The notes: generated from the letters alone by a model not told the origin. DNA of 39,510 bases from Micromonospora sp. C95 (GCF_018070465.1 NZ_JAGPXT010000041.1:1-39510), one strand, 5' to 3'; counted from the stretch's first letter, positions 1 through 8,358 are shown. A program made the numbers and translations.

Positions 1-71
1 CGTATCGACTCGCCCGCCGCACGACCGAGCCCGATTTCTTCACGCTCAGCTGCAGACAACCGTGGCGCCAT
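1..71 (-). CDS. IS30-family transposase, N-terminal fragment (runs off left edge)
   Basis: An ATG at 71 reading leftward opens a frame that stays open to base 1 and gives 23 residues beginning MAPRLSAAEREEIGLGRAAG. The pattern LSxxEREEIxxGxAAGxSI matches the start of IS30-family transposases, where it forms the first helices of the N-terminal helix-turn-helix that binds the element's inverted repeats. Only this start is visible; the DDE catalytic domain would lie outside the window. The family call rests on a short stretch and on motif memory, so it is probable rather than certain. Confidence 0.7.
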   Translation of the reverse strand, partial: MAPRLSAAEREEIGLGRAAGESI

Positions 72-119
72 AAACCACCTCCACCAGCACAACGAGGCGG
101 CGTTGCAACCATCAGTTGA
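1..119 (-). mobile_element. End of an IS30-type insertion sequence (partial)
   Basis: The transposase start at 71 leaves about 50 bases before the likely outer end of the element. The stretch 98-119, read on the minus strand as TCAACTGATGGTTGCAACGC and onward, is placed where IS30-family elements carry their terminal inverted repeat. The partner repeat and any target duplication are outside the window, so the boundary at about 119 is an inference from spacing. Confidence 0.5.
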
Positions 120-209
120 CTTCGAGCGAGGGGCACGACCGCACCAAGATCGCCGACGGACGCTTCGGAACCGGACACCCGGCACATCCGGGCGAAGTGC
201 ACGCACGAC

Positions 210-285
210 GGGGGTGTGGCCCGCCGTGCCCGGCGCAGGGATCAAGCCTGACCGCCCGGAGCCGGGCACGGCGGGCCACACCCCC
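210..285 (-). terminator. 25-bp perfect inverted repeat, probable atp operon terminator
   Basis: Bases 210-234 and 261-285 are perfect reverse complements with a 26-base spacer. The hairpin lies about 40 bases past the stop of the DUF2550 gene, the last gene of the leftward atp cluster. It has no T-run, as is common for actinobacterial hairpin terminators. Its strength suggests it may work in both directions, shielding the operon from the IS on the left. Bases 72-322 otherwise show no convincing gene. Confidence 0.65.
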
Positions 286-322
286 ACACGGTTGATCATG
301 AGGTCGGGGTGGAGGGGTGGGG

Positions 323-778
323 TCAGGCGGCGGGCCAGTCTTGGGAGGCCATACGTGGCGAGACCGCCCCCGGAGGGGCGGCCTCGAGCCAGGAGAGGAA
401 TCCGGTGACGGTGGATCGTGCCATGGCGATCTCGACCGGGGCGTGTCGACTGGTACAGCGGAGGATGATCCAGTCGGCCGGCATGGACATTCGTTCCTGT
501 CCCTCGGGCAGTCGCCGTCGTTCGACTGCCAGCCCTTCGCGGGACAGCACCCGCTTGGGACGTACGGCGAAACTGAACATCCGGTACCAGCGGAGTTCGT
601 CGCCGACGAAGCGGCCGAAACCGGGCGACCAGCCGCGGCCGTCGAGCATGGTGGAGGTCCGGACACTGAGCCGGATGATGCCTCCGCTACGGGTGACCAG
701 AGCCCGCCGGATGAAGAGGAACAGGATCGCGCCGAGGATCACGGCGACGCCGATTCCGACCCCTTCGACGATCTCCAT
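323..778 (-). CDS. DUF2550 domain-containing membrane protein
   Basis: 151 residues with one N-terminal membrane segment at about residues 5-27 (IVEGVGIGVAVILGAILFLF), followed by a soluble basic domain with motifs DGRGWSPGFGRFVGDELRWY and ADWIILRC. This is the DUF2550 family, found beside atpC in many actinobacteria; its function is unknown. It starts 12 bases after the atpC stop, so it is almost surely co-transcribed with atpC as the last gene of the cluster. The 25-bp dyad at 210-285 follows its stop. Family assignment rests on sequence resemblance and position; a role in ATP synthase assembly is guesswork. Confidence 0.85.
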   Translation of the reverse strand: MEIVEGVGIGVAVILGAILFLFIRRALVTRSGGIIRLSVRTSTMLDGRGWSPGFGRFVGDELRWYRMFSFAVRPKRVLSREGLAVERRRLPEGQERMSMPADWIILRCTSRHAPVEIAMARSTVTGFLSWLEAAPPGAVSPRMASQDWPAA

Positions 779-790
779 CGGCGGGTCGGC

Positions 791-1075
791 TCAGTTACCC
801 GAAGCCGCAGCGGCCGGAGTGGCACTCTCGGCCAGTACGGTCACACCCTGCTCGCTGACCGAGAGGAATCCGCCCGTCACGTCGTAGCTGAGCTGCTCAC
901 CCCCGGGGAGCTTGATGCGTACCTGGCCGGGCTCGGCGAGCTGGCCGAGCAGGGGCGCGTGCCCCGGCAGCACACCCAGCTCACCCTCGGTCGTCCGGGC
1001 CATGACCATCTCGGCCGTGCCGGACCAGACCTTTTCCTCGACGGCCACGAGCTGGACGTTAAGCGGCTCTGCCAC
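791..1075 (-). CDS. atpC: ATP synthase F1 epsilon subunit
   Basis: 94 residues, short for the family because it holds mainly the N-terminal beta-sandwich. LNVQLVAVEEKVWSG, the conserved GELGVLPGHAPLLGQL and the G-rich TGGFLSVSEQGVTVLAE are diagnostic. The C-terminal helical hairpin that inhibits the enzyme in E. coli is nearly absent: only about ten Ala-rich residues follow the sandwich, as in other actinobacterial epsilon subunits. The protein sits on the rotor stalk with gamma. The start lies 89 bases past the stop of the LCP gene, so atpC is separated from atpD by an unrelated gene. Confidence 0.95.
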   Translation of the reverse strand: MAEPLNVQLVAVEEKVWSGTAEMVMARTTEGELGVLPGHAPLLGQLAEPGQVRIKLPGGEQLSYDVTGGFLSVSEQGVTVLAESATPAAAASGN

Positions 1076-1164
1076 GCTGTCTCCTTGCTGAGGCGGCGGA
1101 TTGGGGAAATTCTAGTCGCGCCCGGGACCTGTTCTTCAGGCGGGTGCCAAGACCCGCGCCACGA

Positions 1165-2379
1165 TCAGCTCCTGTTCACCAGCTTCGGATGTTCGAGCAG
1201 GAACGGGTCCAACAGTTCCCGCTCCAGAGCGACGAAGAAGTCGTCCACCTCGGGGGCGAACCGCTCGCCGAGATACTTGCCGTTCTCCTGGATCCCGCCA
1301 CCCGGCAGCTTGATCATCTGGATGTTGCCGGGACGGATGTCCTTGAGGGCGACGGCGAAGTCGACCACGCTGTGCCCCCGGCCGCTGAAGATCAGCGACT
1401 CCCCGGCCGCGCGGAGCACCTTGTCCAGCTTGACGGGGTTGGTCACCACGTCGGCGCTGAGGGCCTGACCGGCCATCGCCTTGACGAACTGCTGCTGGTG
1501 CCGCTGCCGGCCGTAGTCGCCGTCGGGGACACCGTTCTCCGGGTACCGCTGGCGGACGTAGTCCAACGCCTGCCAGCCGCTCAGGTGCTGCTTGCCCTTC
1601 GGGTAGACGGCCTGCGGGCCGACGTACCCGCCGCCGCCGGGCTTGCCCTGACGGTGCTTGCCGTTCGGCTCCCGGTGCTCCGAGCGAACCTCCCGCTCGA
1701 TCTTCATCGTGACGCCGCCCATGGCGTCGACGATCTTCTGGAAGCCGGAGAAGTTGATGATCGCCCCCGCGTCGAACCGCTTGATGCCGGTGACCCGCTG
1801 CACGGTGATGGCGAGCAGTTCGAAGCCCTTCGCCGCGTCCGGCTTCCCACCGGGTACCCGGCTGCCGTACGACATCGCCGCGTTCAGCTTTGTCGTGTCA
1901 CCGGGGAAGTTGGCCTTCTCGAACGGCGGGATCTCCACGTAGAGGTCGCGCGGCAGGGAGAAGAGGTACGCCCGGTCCATCTCCTTCGGCACGTGCAGGA
2001 CCATGATCGCGTCGGACAGCGGCGGGGTGTCCTTGTCACGGGGGTCGATGCCGACCAGCAGGATGTTGAGCGGGCCCTTGATGTCGCTCTTGGGAGTGGC
2101 GCCGGCCGCCTGGTCGCCGAAGAGGTCCGCCTTGCCGACTGCGCCCTCGTAGCGGGCGATCAGCGCCTCCGCGCCCACCAGGCTGGTCCCGCTGAGCACC
2201 ATCAGGACAACGCCGAAGATGGTGCAGAGCTGCGCCCAGCGGGGCACGCCCCGCCACACCGATGAGCGCCCACCACGCTTGCCGCGTCTGCCGGCCTTAC
2301 CCACAAGCATCTCCGTTCGTCGCGCCCCCGGGGGAATACGGGCGCGCGGGGCCGAATGGTTTAACCGTTCAACGCTCAT
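1165..2379 (-). CDS. LCP (LytR-CpsA-Psr) family protein, cell-wall glycopolymer ligase
   Basis: Up to 404 residues: a basic cytoplasmic tail, one membrane segment at about residues 50-70, then an extracellular LCP domain. LNILLVGIDPRD near 104, SDAIMVLHV, and YLFSLPRDLYVEIP near 138-151 contain the Asp and Arg residues that bind polyprenyl pyrophosphate in this family. LCP proteins transfer glycopolymers such as arabinogalactan or teichoic acid from lipid carriers to peptidoglycan. The start is uncertain: the ATG at 2379 has no clear ribosome site, and an internal ATG at 2310 (MLVGKAG) would shorten the tail by 23 residues. The gene lies between atpD and atpC, behind a hairpin, so it may have its own promoter. 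Confidence 0.9.
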   Translation of the reverse strand: MSVERLNHSAPRARIPPGARRTEMLVGKAGRRGKRGGRSSVWRGVPRWAQLCTIFGVVLMVLSGTSLVGAEALIARYEGAVGKADLFGDQAAGATPKSDIKGPLNILLVGIDPRDKDTPPLSDAIMVLHVPKEMDRAYLFSLPRDLYVEIPPFEKANFPGDTTKLNAAMSYGSRVPGGKPDAAKGFELLAITVQRVTGIKRFDAGAIINFSGFQKIVDAMGGVTMKIEREVRSEHREPNGKHRQGKPGGGGYVGPQAVYPKGKQHLSGWQALDYVRQRYPENGVPDGDYGRQRHQQQFVKAMAGQALSADVVTNPVKLDKVLRAAGESLIFSGRGHSVVDFAVALKDIRPGNIQMIKLPGGGIQENGKYLGERFAPEVDDFFVALERELLDPFLLEHPKLVNRS

Positions 2380-2544
2380 CGGCGCATGAGCGTGGCTGTG
2401 CGGTGTCCGACGACATGCACCGCGCCGTGCCTCGACACGGCGCGGGTTGCCTTCCTGGACATCGCACCGACGGTAGCTCGCAGTCGGCGTGATCGCCGAG
2501 CACGGGTCACCGGGCAGCGGCGATGGTACGTCGCGAAGATGAAC

Positions 2545-2583
2545 AGAAGGCCGCCCCGGGGTTACCGGGACGGCCTTCTTTTT
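2545..2583. terminator. Hairpin between atpD and the LCP gene
   Basis: AGAAGGCCG at 2545-2553 pairs with CGGCCTTCT at 2571-2579. After one mismatch the stem continues inward (2555-2559 with 2565-2569). On the plus strand the stem is followed by TTTTT (2579-2583); on the minus strand, the direction of atpD, the bases after the stem are not T-rich. It could attenuate atpD transcription before the LCP gene or terminate antisense transcription. Confidence 0.6.
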
Positions 2584-2608
2584 CGTGTCTCGTGGAGGAG
2601 ACGAAGGG

Positions 2609-4063
2609 TCAGCCCTTCATCAGCTCGGCGGCCTTCTTCTCCAGGTCGTCGAGCCCACCGCACATGAAGAACGCCTGCTCGGGGAAGTGGTCGTACTCGC
2701 CCTCGCTGATCTTGCGGAAGGCCTCGATGGTCTCCTTGATCGGGACCGTCGAGCCCGGCACGCCGGTGAACTGCTCCGCCGCGTAGGTGTTCTGCGACAG
2801 GAAGCGCTCGATCCGCCGGGCCCGCTGGACCGTGATCTTGTCTTCCTCGGAGAGTTCCTCGATACCGAGGATGGCGATGATGTCCTGCAGGTCCTTGTAG
2901 CGCTGGAGGATCCGCTTCACCTCGCTGGCCACCTGGAAGTGCTCCTGGCCGACGAACTCGGGGGCCAGGATCCGCGACGAGGAGGCCAGCGGGTCCACCG
3001 CCGGGTAGATGCCCTTGTCGGAGATCGACCGCTCCAGGTTGGTGGTCGCGTCCAGGTGGGCGAACGTGGTGGCCGGCGCCGGGTCGGTGTAGTCGTCCGC
3101 CGGCACGTAGATCGCCTGCATCGAGGTGATGGCCTGACCCCGGACGGAGGTGATCCGCTCCTGCAGCTCACCCATCTCGTCGGCCAGCGTCGGCTGGTAA
3201 CCCACTGCGCTGGGCATCCGGCCCAGCAGGGTGGAGACCTCCGAACCGGCCTGGGTGAAGCGGAAGATGTTGTCGATGAAGAGCAGCACCTCCTGCTTCT
3301 TCACGTCCCGGAAGTACTCCGCCATGGTCAGCGCGGACAGCGCGACCCGCAGCCGGGTGCCCGGCGGCTCGTCCATCTGGCCGTAGACCAGAGCGGTCTT
3401 GTCGATGACGCCGGAGTCGGTCATCTCGTGGATGAGGTCGTTGCCCTCACGGGTGCGCTCACCCACACCGGCGAAGACCGAGGTACCACCGAAGTTCCGG
3501 GCGACTCGGGTGATCATCTCCTGGATGAGCACCGTCTTGCCCACCCCGGCGCCGCCGAACAGGCCGATCTTGCCGCCCTTGACGTACGGGGCGAGCAGGT
3601 CGATGACCTTGATGCCGGTCTCCAGCATCTCGGTCTTCGGCTCCAGGTCCGCGAAGGCCGGGGCCTTGCGGTGGATGCCCCAGTGGTCGTCGGCCTGGAT
3701 GGTCTCGCCCTCGGTGAGGTTGAGGCACTCACCGATGGCGTTGAACACGTGGCCCTTTACCGCGTCGCCGACCGGCACCCGGATCGGAAAGCCGGTGTCC
3801 CGCACGTCGGCACCGCGCACCAGGCCGTCGGTCGGCTGCATCGAGATGGCGCGAACCAGGTTGTCACCCAGGTGCTGGGCGACCTCCAGGGTCAGCGTCT
3901 TCTCGCCGCCGGACAGGGTCACGTCCACGTGCAGCGCGTTGTACAGGTCCGGCATGGCGTCGCGCGGGAACTCGGCGTCGACGACCGGGCCGATGACCCG
4001 GACCACGCGACCGGTGGCCGTCTTGGTCTCGGCTGGTCCTCCAGCAGCGGTGGAAACAGTCAT
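2609..4063 (-). CDS. atpD: ATP synthase F1 beta subunit
   Basis: 484 residues from the ATG at 4063. This start overlaps the atpG stop as TGATG; a GTG three bases earlier would add one Met-like residue. The catalytic P-loop GGAGVGKT is at residues 170-177, the catalytic Glu lies in GVGERTREG, and ALSALTMAEYFRD and the EELSEED lever motif are present. The beta subunit carries the three catalytic sites of F1. Length and motifs are typical, with no sign of damage. Translation is probably coupled to atpG. Confidence 0.98.
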   Translation of the reverse strand: MTVSTAAGGPAETKTATGRVVRVIGPVVDAEFPRDAMPDLYNALHVDVTLSGGEKTLTLEVAQHLGDNLVRAISMQPTDGLVRGADVRDTGFPIRVPVGDAVKGHVFNAIGECLNLTEGETIQADDHWGIHRKAPAFADLEPKTEMLETGIKVIDLLAPYVKGGKIGLFGGAGVGKTVLIQEMITRVARNFGGTSVFAGVGERTREGNDLIHEMTDSGVIDKTALVYGQMDEPPGTRLRVALSALTMAEYFRDVKKQEVLLFIDNIFRFTQAGSEVSTLLGRMPSAVGYQPTLADEMGELQERITSVRGQAITSMQAIYVPADDYTDPAPATTFAHLDATTNLERSISDKGIYPAVDPLASSSRILAPEFVGQEHFQVASEVKRILQRYKDLQDIIAILGIEELSEEDKITVQRARRIERFLSQNTYAAEQFTGVPGSTVPIKETIEAFRKISEGEYDHFPEQAFFMCGGLDDLEKKAAELMKG

Positions 4064-4992
4064 CACACTTCACTTCCCGACGCGGCCAGCGCGTTCGCGC
4101 CGCCGACGATCTCACTGATCTCCTGGGTGATCCCGGCCTGGCGGGCCGAGTTCATCTCACGCGTGTACTTGTCGATCATCTCTTCGGCGTTGTCGGTGGC
4201 GCTCTTCATCGCCCGCCGCCGAGCCGCCGACTCACTGGCCGCCGACTCCAGCAACGCCGCGTAGATCCGCGTGTTGATGTACTTCGGCAGCAGCGCGTCG
4301 AGCAGCGCCTCCGCGTCCGGCTCGAACTCGTACGCGGGCAGGACGCCCTCCGAGCGGGGCCGCTCCTCGATCTGCAACGGCCCGATGATGCGGGTGACCG
4401 GGTTCTGGGTCATCAGGGACTTGAACTCGGTGTAGACGATGTGCAACTCGTCCACCCCGCGTACTCCGTCCGGGCCCGGATCGCCGTCGGTGTCGTCCGC
4501 ACCGGCGGTGAACGCCTTGATCAGGGTCTCACCGACCTCGCGGGCGTCGGCGAAGGACGGTTGCTCCGAGAAGCCCGTCCAGCTGGCCTCGATCGGCCGG
4601 TTGCGGAACCGGTAGAACGACACGCCCTTGCGTCCGATGACGTAGAGCACCGGCTCCTTGCCGTCGGCCTGGAGCCGGGCGATCAACGACTCCGCCGTCC
4701 GGATGGCGTTGGAGCTGTAGCCACCGGCCAGGCCCCGGTCGGAGGTGACCAGCAGCACGCCCGCCCGCCGCACCCGCTCGCGCGGGGTGAGCAGCGGGTG
4801 GTCGACCGAGGCGTTGGACGCCAGCGCGGTGAGCACGCCGGTGACGGCCTGGGCGTACGGCAGGGACGCCTCCACCCGGGCCTGGGCCTTGGCGATCCGG
4901 CTCGTCGCCACGAGCTCCATCGCCTTGGTGATCTTCTTCATCCCCTTCGCCGAGCGGATCCGTTGACGAAGAACACGTACCTGCGCCGCCAT
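4063..4992 (-). CDS. atpG: ATP synthase F1 gamma subunit
   Basis: 309 residues. The N-terminal MAAQVRVLRQRIRSAKGMKK and the C-terminal SATDNAEEMIDKY with NSARQAGITQEISEI are the two conserved coiled-coil helices forming the rotor shaft. VLLVTSDRGLAGGYSSNAIR is the typical central motif. An acidic stretch near residues 160-175 (AGADDTDGDPGPDG) is an insert of the kind seen in actinobacterial gamma subunits. It lies 9 bases after atpA, and its stop overlaps the atpD start by one base. Confidence 0.97.
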   Translation of the reverse strand: MAAQVRVLRQRIRSAKGMKKITKAMELVATSRIAKAQARVEASLPYAQAVTGVLTALASNASVDHPLLTPRERVRRAGVLLVTSDRGLAGGYSSNAIRTAESLIARLQADGKEPVLYVIGRKGVSFYRFRNRPIEASWTGFSEQPSFADAREVGETLIKAFTAGADDTDGDPGPDGVRGVDELHIVYTEFKSLMTQNPVTRIIGPLQIEERPRSEGVLPAYEFEPDAEALLDALLPKYINTRIYAALLESAASESAARRRAMKSATDNAEEMIDKYTREMNSARQAGITQEISEIVGGANALAASGSEV

Positions 4993-5001
4993 GGCCCGGC
5001 C

Positions 5002-6648
5002 CTACTGCTTCTCGGCCGAGGCCTCGCCGCTGTAGCGGGTGACCGTCTCGTGCTCGGCCTCGCCCTCCAGCGGCGCCGCCGGCGCCTCGTTGATCGTGCG
5101 CTCGTCCTCACGGCCGAGGAAGCCCTGCTTGAACTCCGCGACGGCCGAGTCGAGGGTGGCGATGATCTCGTCGTCCCACTTGTTGTCGGCGATCGCCTGG
5201 AGCGTGGCGTTGTGCTTGCGCCGCAGGTGCTCCAGGAACTGGGTCTCGAAGCGCCGCACGTCGCCGACCGGGACGTCGTCGAGCTTGCCCTCGGTGCCGG
5301 CCCAGACGGCCACCACCTGCTCCTGCACCGGGTACGGCGAGTAGTTCGGCTGCTTGAGCAGCTCCACCAGCCGGGCACCGCGGTCGAGCTGGGCGCGGGA
5401 GGCCTTGTCCAGGTCGGAGGCGAAGGCGGCGAACGCCTCCAGCTCACGGAACTGGGCCAGGTTCAGCCGCAGCGAACCGGAGACCTTCTTCATCGGCTTC
5501 ACCTGGGCGGCGCCGCCGACTCGGGAGACCGAGGTACCGACGTTGATCGCCGGCCGGACGCCCTGGTTGAACAGGTCGGTCTCCAGGAAGATCTGACCGT
5601 CGGTGATCGAGATGACGTTCGTCGGGATGAAGGCCGAGATGTCGTTGGCCTTGGTCTCGATGATCGGCAGGCCGGTCATCGAGCCGCCACCCATCTCGTC
5701 GGAGAGCTTCGCGCAGCGCTCCAGCAGCCGGGAGTGCAGGTAGAAGACGTCACCCGGGTACGCCTCGCGGCCCGGCGGGCGACGCAGCAGCAGCGACACG
5801 GCCCGGTACGCCTCGGCCTGCTTGCTCAGGTCGTCGAAGACCACGAGCACGTGCTTGCCGCCGTACATCCAGTGCTGGCCGATGGACGAGCCGGTGTAGG
5901 GGGCTAGGTACTTGAAGCCGGCCGGGTCCGACGCCGGGGAGGCGACGATGGTGGTGTACTCCATCGCGCCCGCCTCCTCCAGCTGCCCCTTGATCGAGGC
6001 GATGGTGGAGGCCTTCTGGCCGATGGCGACGTAGATGCAGCGGACCTGCTTCTTCGGGTCGCCGGAGGCCCAGTTTTCCCGCTGGTTGAGGATGGCATCC
6101 AGGGCGACAGTGGTCTTGCCGGTCTTCCGGTCACCGATGATCAGCTGCCGCTGGCCACGACCGATCGGGGTCATCGCGTCGATGGCCTTGATGCCGGTCT
6201 GCATCGGCTCGAAGACGGACTGCCGGGCCATCACGTTCGGAGCCTGCAGCTCCAGCTCGCGGTAGCCCTCGTCGGCGATCTCGCCGAGGCCGTCGATCGG
6301 CTGGCCGAGCGCGTTCACCACGCGGCCCAGGAAGGCGTCGCCCACCGGCACCGAGAGCACCCGGTTGGTGCGCTTGACGCGCTGCCCCTCCTCCAGCCCG
6401 GAGTAGTCGCCGAGGACGACGACACCGATCTCCCGGACGTCGAGGTTCAGCGCCACGCCGAGCGTGCCGTCCTCGAACTCCAGCAGCTCGTTGGTCATGG
6501 TCGAGGGCAGGCCCTCGACGTGGGCGATGCCGTCGCCGGTGTCGGCGACGGTGCCGACCTCCTCACGGGAGACGTCGGGCGAGTAGGAGGAGACGTAGCG
6601 CTCCAGGGCGCCGCGGATCTCCTCCGTCGAGATGGTCAGCTCGGCCAT
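5002..6648 (-). CDS. atpA: ATP synthase F1 alpha subunit
   Basis: 548 residues. The non-catalytic nucleotide-binding P-loop GDRKTGKT is at residues 172-179 and the arginine-finger region reads SVSRVGGAAQVK. The start MAELTISTEEIRGALERYV is typical, and AAGGAAG-like bases (AAGGAAG) lie about seven bases upstream of the ATG. The acidic C-terminal tail after residue 510, with GEAEHETVTRYSGEASAEKQ, is longer than in E. coli; C-terminal extensions of alpha occur in actinobacteria such as mycobacteria, where they limit ATP hydrolysis. That role here is inference. Confidence 0.98.
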   Translation of the reverse strand: MAELTISTEEIRGALERYVSSYSPDVSREEVGTVADTGDGIAHVEGLPSTMTNELLEFEDGTLGVALNLDVREIGVVVLGDYSGLEEGQRVKRTNRVLSVPVGDAFLGRVVNALGQPIDGLGEIADEGYRELELQAPNVMARQSVFEPMQTGIKAIDAMTPIGRGQRQLIIGDRKTGKTTVALDAILNQRENWASGDPKKQVRCIYVAIGQKASTIASIKGQLEEAGAMEYTTIVASPASDPAGFKYLAPYTGSSIGQHWMYGGKHVLVVFDDLSKQAEAYRAVSLLLRRPPGREAYPGDVFYLHSRLLERCAKLSDEMGGGSMTGLPIIETKANDISAFIPTNVISITDGQIFLETDLFNQGVRPAINVGTSVSRVGGAAQVKPMKKVSGSLRLNLAQFRELEAFAAFASDLDKASRAQLDRGARLVELLKQPNYSPYPVQEQVVAVWAGTEGKLDDVPVGDVRRFETQFLEHLRRKHNATLQAIADNKWDDEIIATLDSAVAEFKQGFLGREDERTINEAPAAPLEGEAEHETVTRYSGEASAEKQ

Positions 6649-6739
6649 CCTCTGCTTCCTTAAGTATCAGGGGCCCGGGATACCTAGTACCGACCGGTCC
6701 TCGGGTCGACTGTCTTTCCGGGCGCTGCGCGGGTGCTGG

Positions 6740-7561
6740 TCAGCGCTTCGCGAGCGCGTTGCGGGTCTCGTTGAGGCGGCGCAGGATCGTCCCGTCGTAA
6801 AGGTCCGAACCCACCCGTACGCTCACTCCACCGAGGATCGTCGGGTCAACCGTAAGCTTGACAGCAACCTGTCGATCGTATATGGCGGATAGCCGATCGC
6901 CCAGGCGCTGCTCCTCCTCCTCGGTCAGCGGAGCAGCCACCGTCACGTACGCGACCTGCCGGTCCCGCCGCTCCGCCGCCAACTCCACCAGCCGGGACAA
7001 CGCGGCGGTGAACGACCGGCCACCGAAGCCGGCCAGCGCCGCCTCCGCCAGCCGCACCGTCACCGGCCGGGCCTTGCCCGTCAGCAGCATCCCGACCAGT
7101 TCGGCCCGCTGCGCCACCGGCGCCATCGGGTCGGACAGGGCGTTTGACAGCTGCGGGTCCGCGGCGACCACCTGGCCGAAGCGGAACAGCTCGTCCTCCA
7201 CTTCGCCCAGCTCGTCAGCGCGGTCCGCGCTCGCGAGCAACGCCTGCACACCGAGGCTCTCCGCGCCGTCGAGCAGCTCCGACGGCGCGGACCAGCGGCC
7301 CGCGACAAGCGTCCCGAGCAGGTCGAGCGAATCCGCACCGACCTTGCCGGAGAGCACCGAGTTCAGCAGCTCCGTGTGGTCCGCACCCGAGCGGGCCGGG
7401 TCGGAGAGTGCCCGGCGCAGCCGGACCTCCCGCCGCAGCAGGTCCGCGACGGCGAGCAGTTCCGCACCGGTGCCGGCCACGGTCGACGGCTCGGCACCGG
7501 CGACGTACTCCTCCAGCCGCGCGAGCGCGGCGGAGTAGGACTCCCGGCTGGCGGCCTGCAT
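6740..7561 (-). CDS. atpH: ATP synthase F1 delta subunit
   Basis: 273 residues, about 90 longer than E. coli delta but normal for actinobacteria. The conserved C-terminal half contains YVTVAAPLTEEEEQRLGDRL and the hallmark DPTILGGVSVRVGSDLYDGT. The N-terminal part is Ala/Leu/Arg-rich helix. Delta sits on top of F1 and links it to the b stalk. Its ATG at 7561 overlaps the atpF stop as TGATG, so translation is coupled. A 91-base gap to atpA follows. Confidence 0.95.
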   Translation of the reverse strand: MQAASRESYSAALARLEEYVAGAEPSTVAGTGAELLAVADLLRREVRLRRALSDPARSGADHTELLNSVLSGKVGADSLDLLGTLVAGRWSAPSELLDGAESLGVQALLASADRADELGEVEDELFRFGQVVAADPQLSNALSDPMAPVAQRAELVGMLLTGKARPVTVRLAEAALAGFGGRSFTAALSRLVELAAERRDRQVAYVTVAAPLTEEEEQRLGDRLSAIYDRQVAVKLTVDPTILGGVSVRVGSDLYDGTILRRLNETRNALAKR

Positions 7562-8091
7562 CAGCGGGCCCCCGCGCTCTCGAGGTCGGTGAGGAACCGC
7601 TCGACGGTGCCCTTGCGGCGGGCCTCGTCGGCGAGCGACTCGCCCACGATCCGGCTGGCCAGGTCGACCGCGAGGCCGCCGACCTCCGCGCGCAGCTCGC
7701 GCACGATTGTCTGGCGTTCCACGGCCAGCGACTCCCGGCCGGCGGCGATGATCCGGTCGGACTCCTCCCGGGCCTTGGCCAGGATCTCCGTCCGGATCGA
7801 CTCGGCGTCGGCGCGGGCGTCGTCCCGGATCCGGGCCGCCTCGGTACGCACCTCGGCGAGCTGGGCCCGGTACTGCTCCAGCAGCTGGTTGGCCTCGGCC
7901 TGAGCGGCCTCGGCACGCTTGAGGCCGCCCTCGATCGCGTCGACCCGCGCCTGGTACATCGCCTCCATGCGCGGCATCACGAACTTCAGCAGCACGAAGC
8001 AGAGCAGGGCGAAGGCGATCGTCCCGACGACGAGCTCCTGCCAGATCGGCACGAGCGGGTGGTGCTCTACACCTTCAGCGGCGACATACAT
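7561..8091 (-). CDS. atpF: ATP synthase Fo b subunit
   Basis: 176 residues: a short outer segment HHPLVPIWQELVVG, one membrane helix at about residues 24-43 (TIAFALLCFVLLKFVMPRM), then a long charged helix rich in Ala, Glu and Arg that forms the peripheral stalk dimer. The pattern RVDAIEGGLKRAEAAQAEA is typical. A GGAGG-like ribosome site lies about six bases before the ATG. It follows atpE by 29 bases and overlaps atpH by one base. Confidence 0.96.
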   Translation of the reverse strand: MYVAAEGVEHHPLVPIWQELVVGTIAFALLCFVLLKFVMPRMEAMYQARVDAIEGGLKRAEAAQAEANQLLEQYRAQLAEVRTEAARIRDDARADAESIRTEILAKAREESDRIIAAGRESLAVERQTIVRELRAEVGGLAVDLASRIVGESLADEARRKGTVERFLTDLESAGAR

Positions 8092-8120
8092 GTCAGACCT
8101 CCGGGTCGCGTCGGGCTACG

Positions 8121-8342
8121 TCAGACTGCGAACGCGAGCACCAGGCCGAACAGGGCGAGCGCCTCGACCAGCGCGAAGCCCAGGACCAGCCAGGTGCGGT
8201 TGTAGCCGGCGGACTCCGGCTGGCGGGCGCTGGCCTGGATGTAGGCCGCGAAGACCAGGGCGACACCGATGCCGGGGCCGATGGCGGCGAGACCGTAACC
8301 GATGGTGTTGACGCTGCCCTCGATGGCGGCAATAACGTCCAT
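8121..8342 (-). CDS. atpE: ATP synthase Fo c subunit (rotor ring)
   Basis: 73 residues from the ATG at 8342; an ATG nine codons earlier lacks a ribosome site. Two membrane helices flank the polar loop with ARQPE at residues 39-43, the contact to gamma and epsilon. The proton-carrying carboxylate is Glu60 in FALVEALALFG. The first helix has the packing motif AAIGPGIGVALVFAA. These features show a proton-type c subunit; the Gln/Ser/Thr ligands expected near the carboxylate of a sodium type are not evident. Confidence 0.97.
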   Translation of the reverse strand: MDVIAAIEGSVNTIGYGLAAIGPGIGVALVFAAYIQASARQPESAGYNRTWLVLGFALVEALALFGLVLAFAV

Positions 8343-8352
8343 TGCGGGTATT

Positions 8353-8358
8353 CCTCCT
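8353..8358 (-). promoter_or_regulatory. Ribosome binding site of atpE
   Basis: A full AGGAGG on the minus strand lies ten bases before the ATG at 8342. It is the strongest site in the cluster, as expected because c is made in about ten copies per enzyme, and it decides the atpE start. Confidence 0.85.

Noticed and set aside
3399..4118. Other long overlapping frames opposite atpD and atpA
   Set aside because: Composition and lack of start signals mark them as shadows.
2585..4264. 559-codon plus-strand frame across atpD
   Set aside because: It is antisense to atpD, has Arg/Gly/His/Leu-rich composition typical of shadow frames in GC-rich DNA, and shows no family motif.
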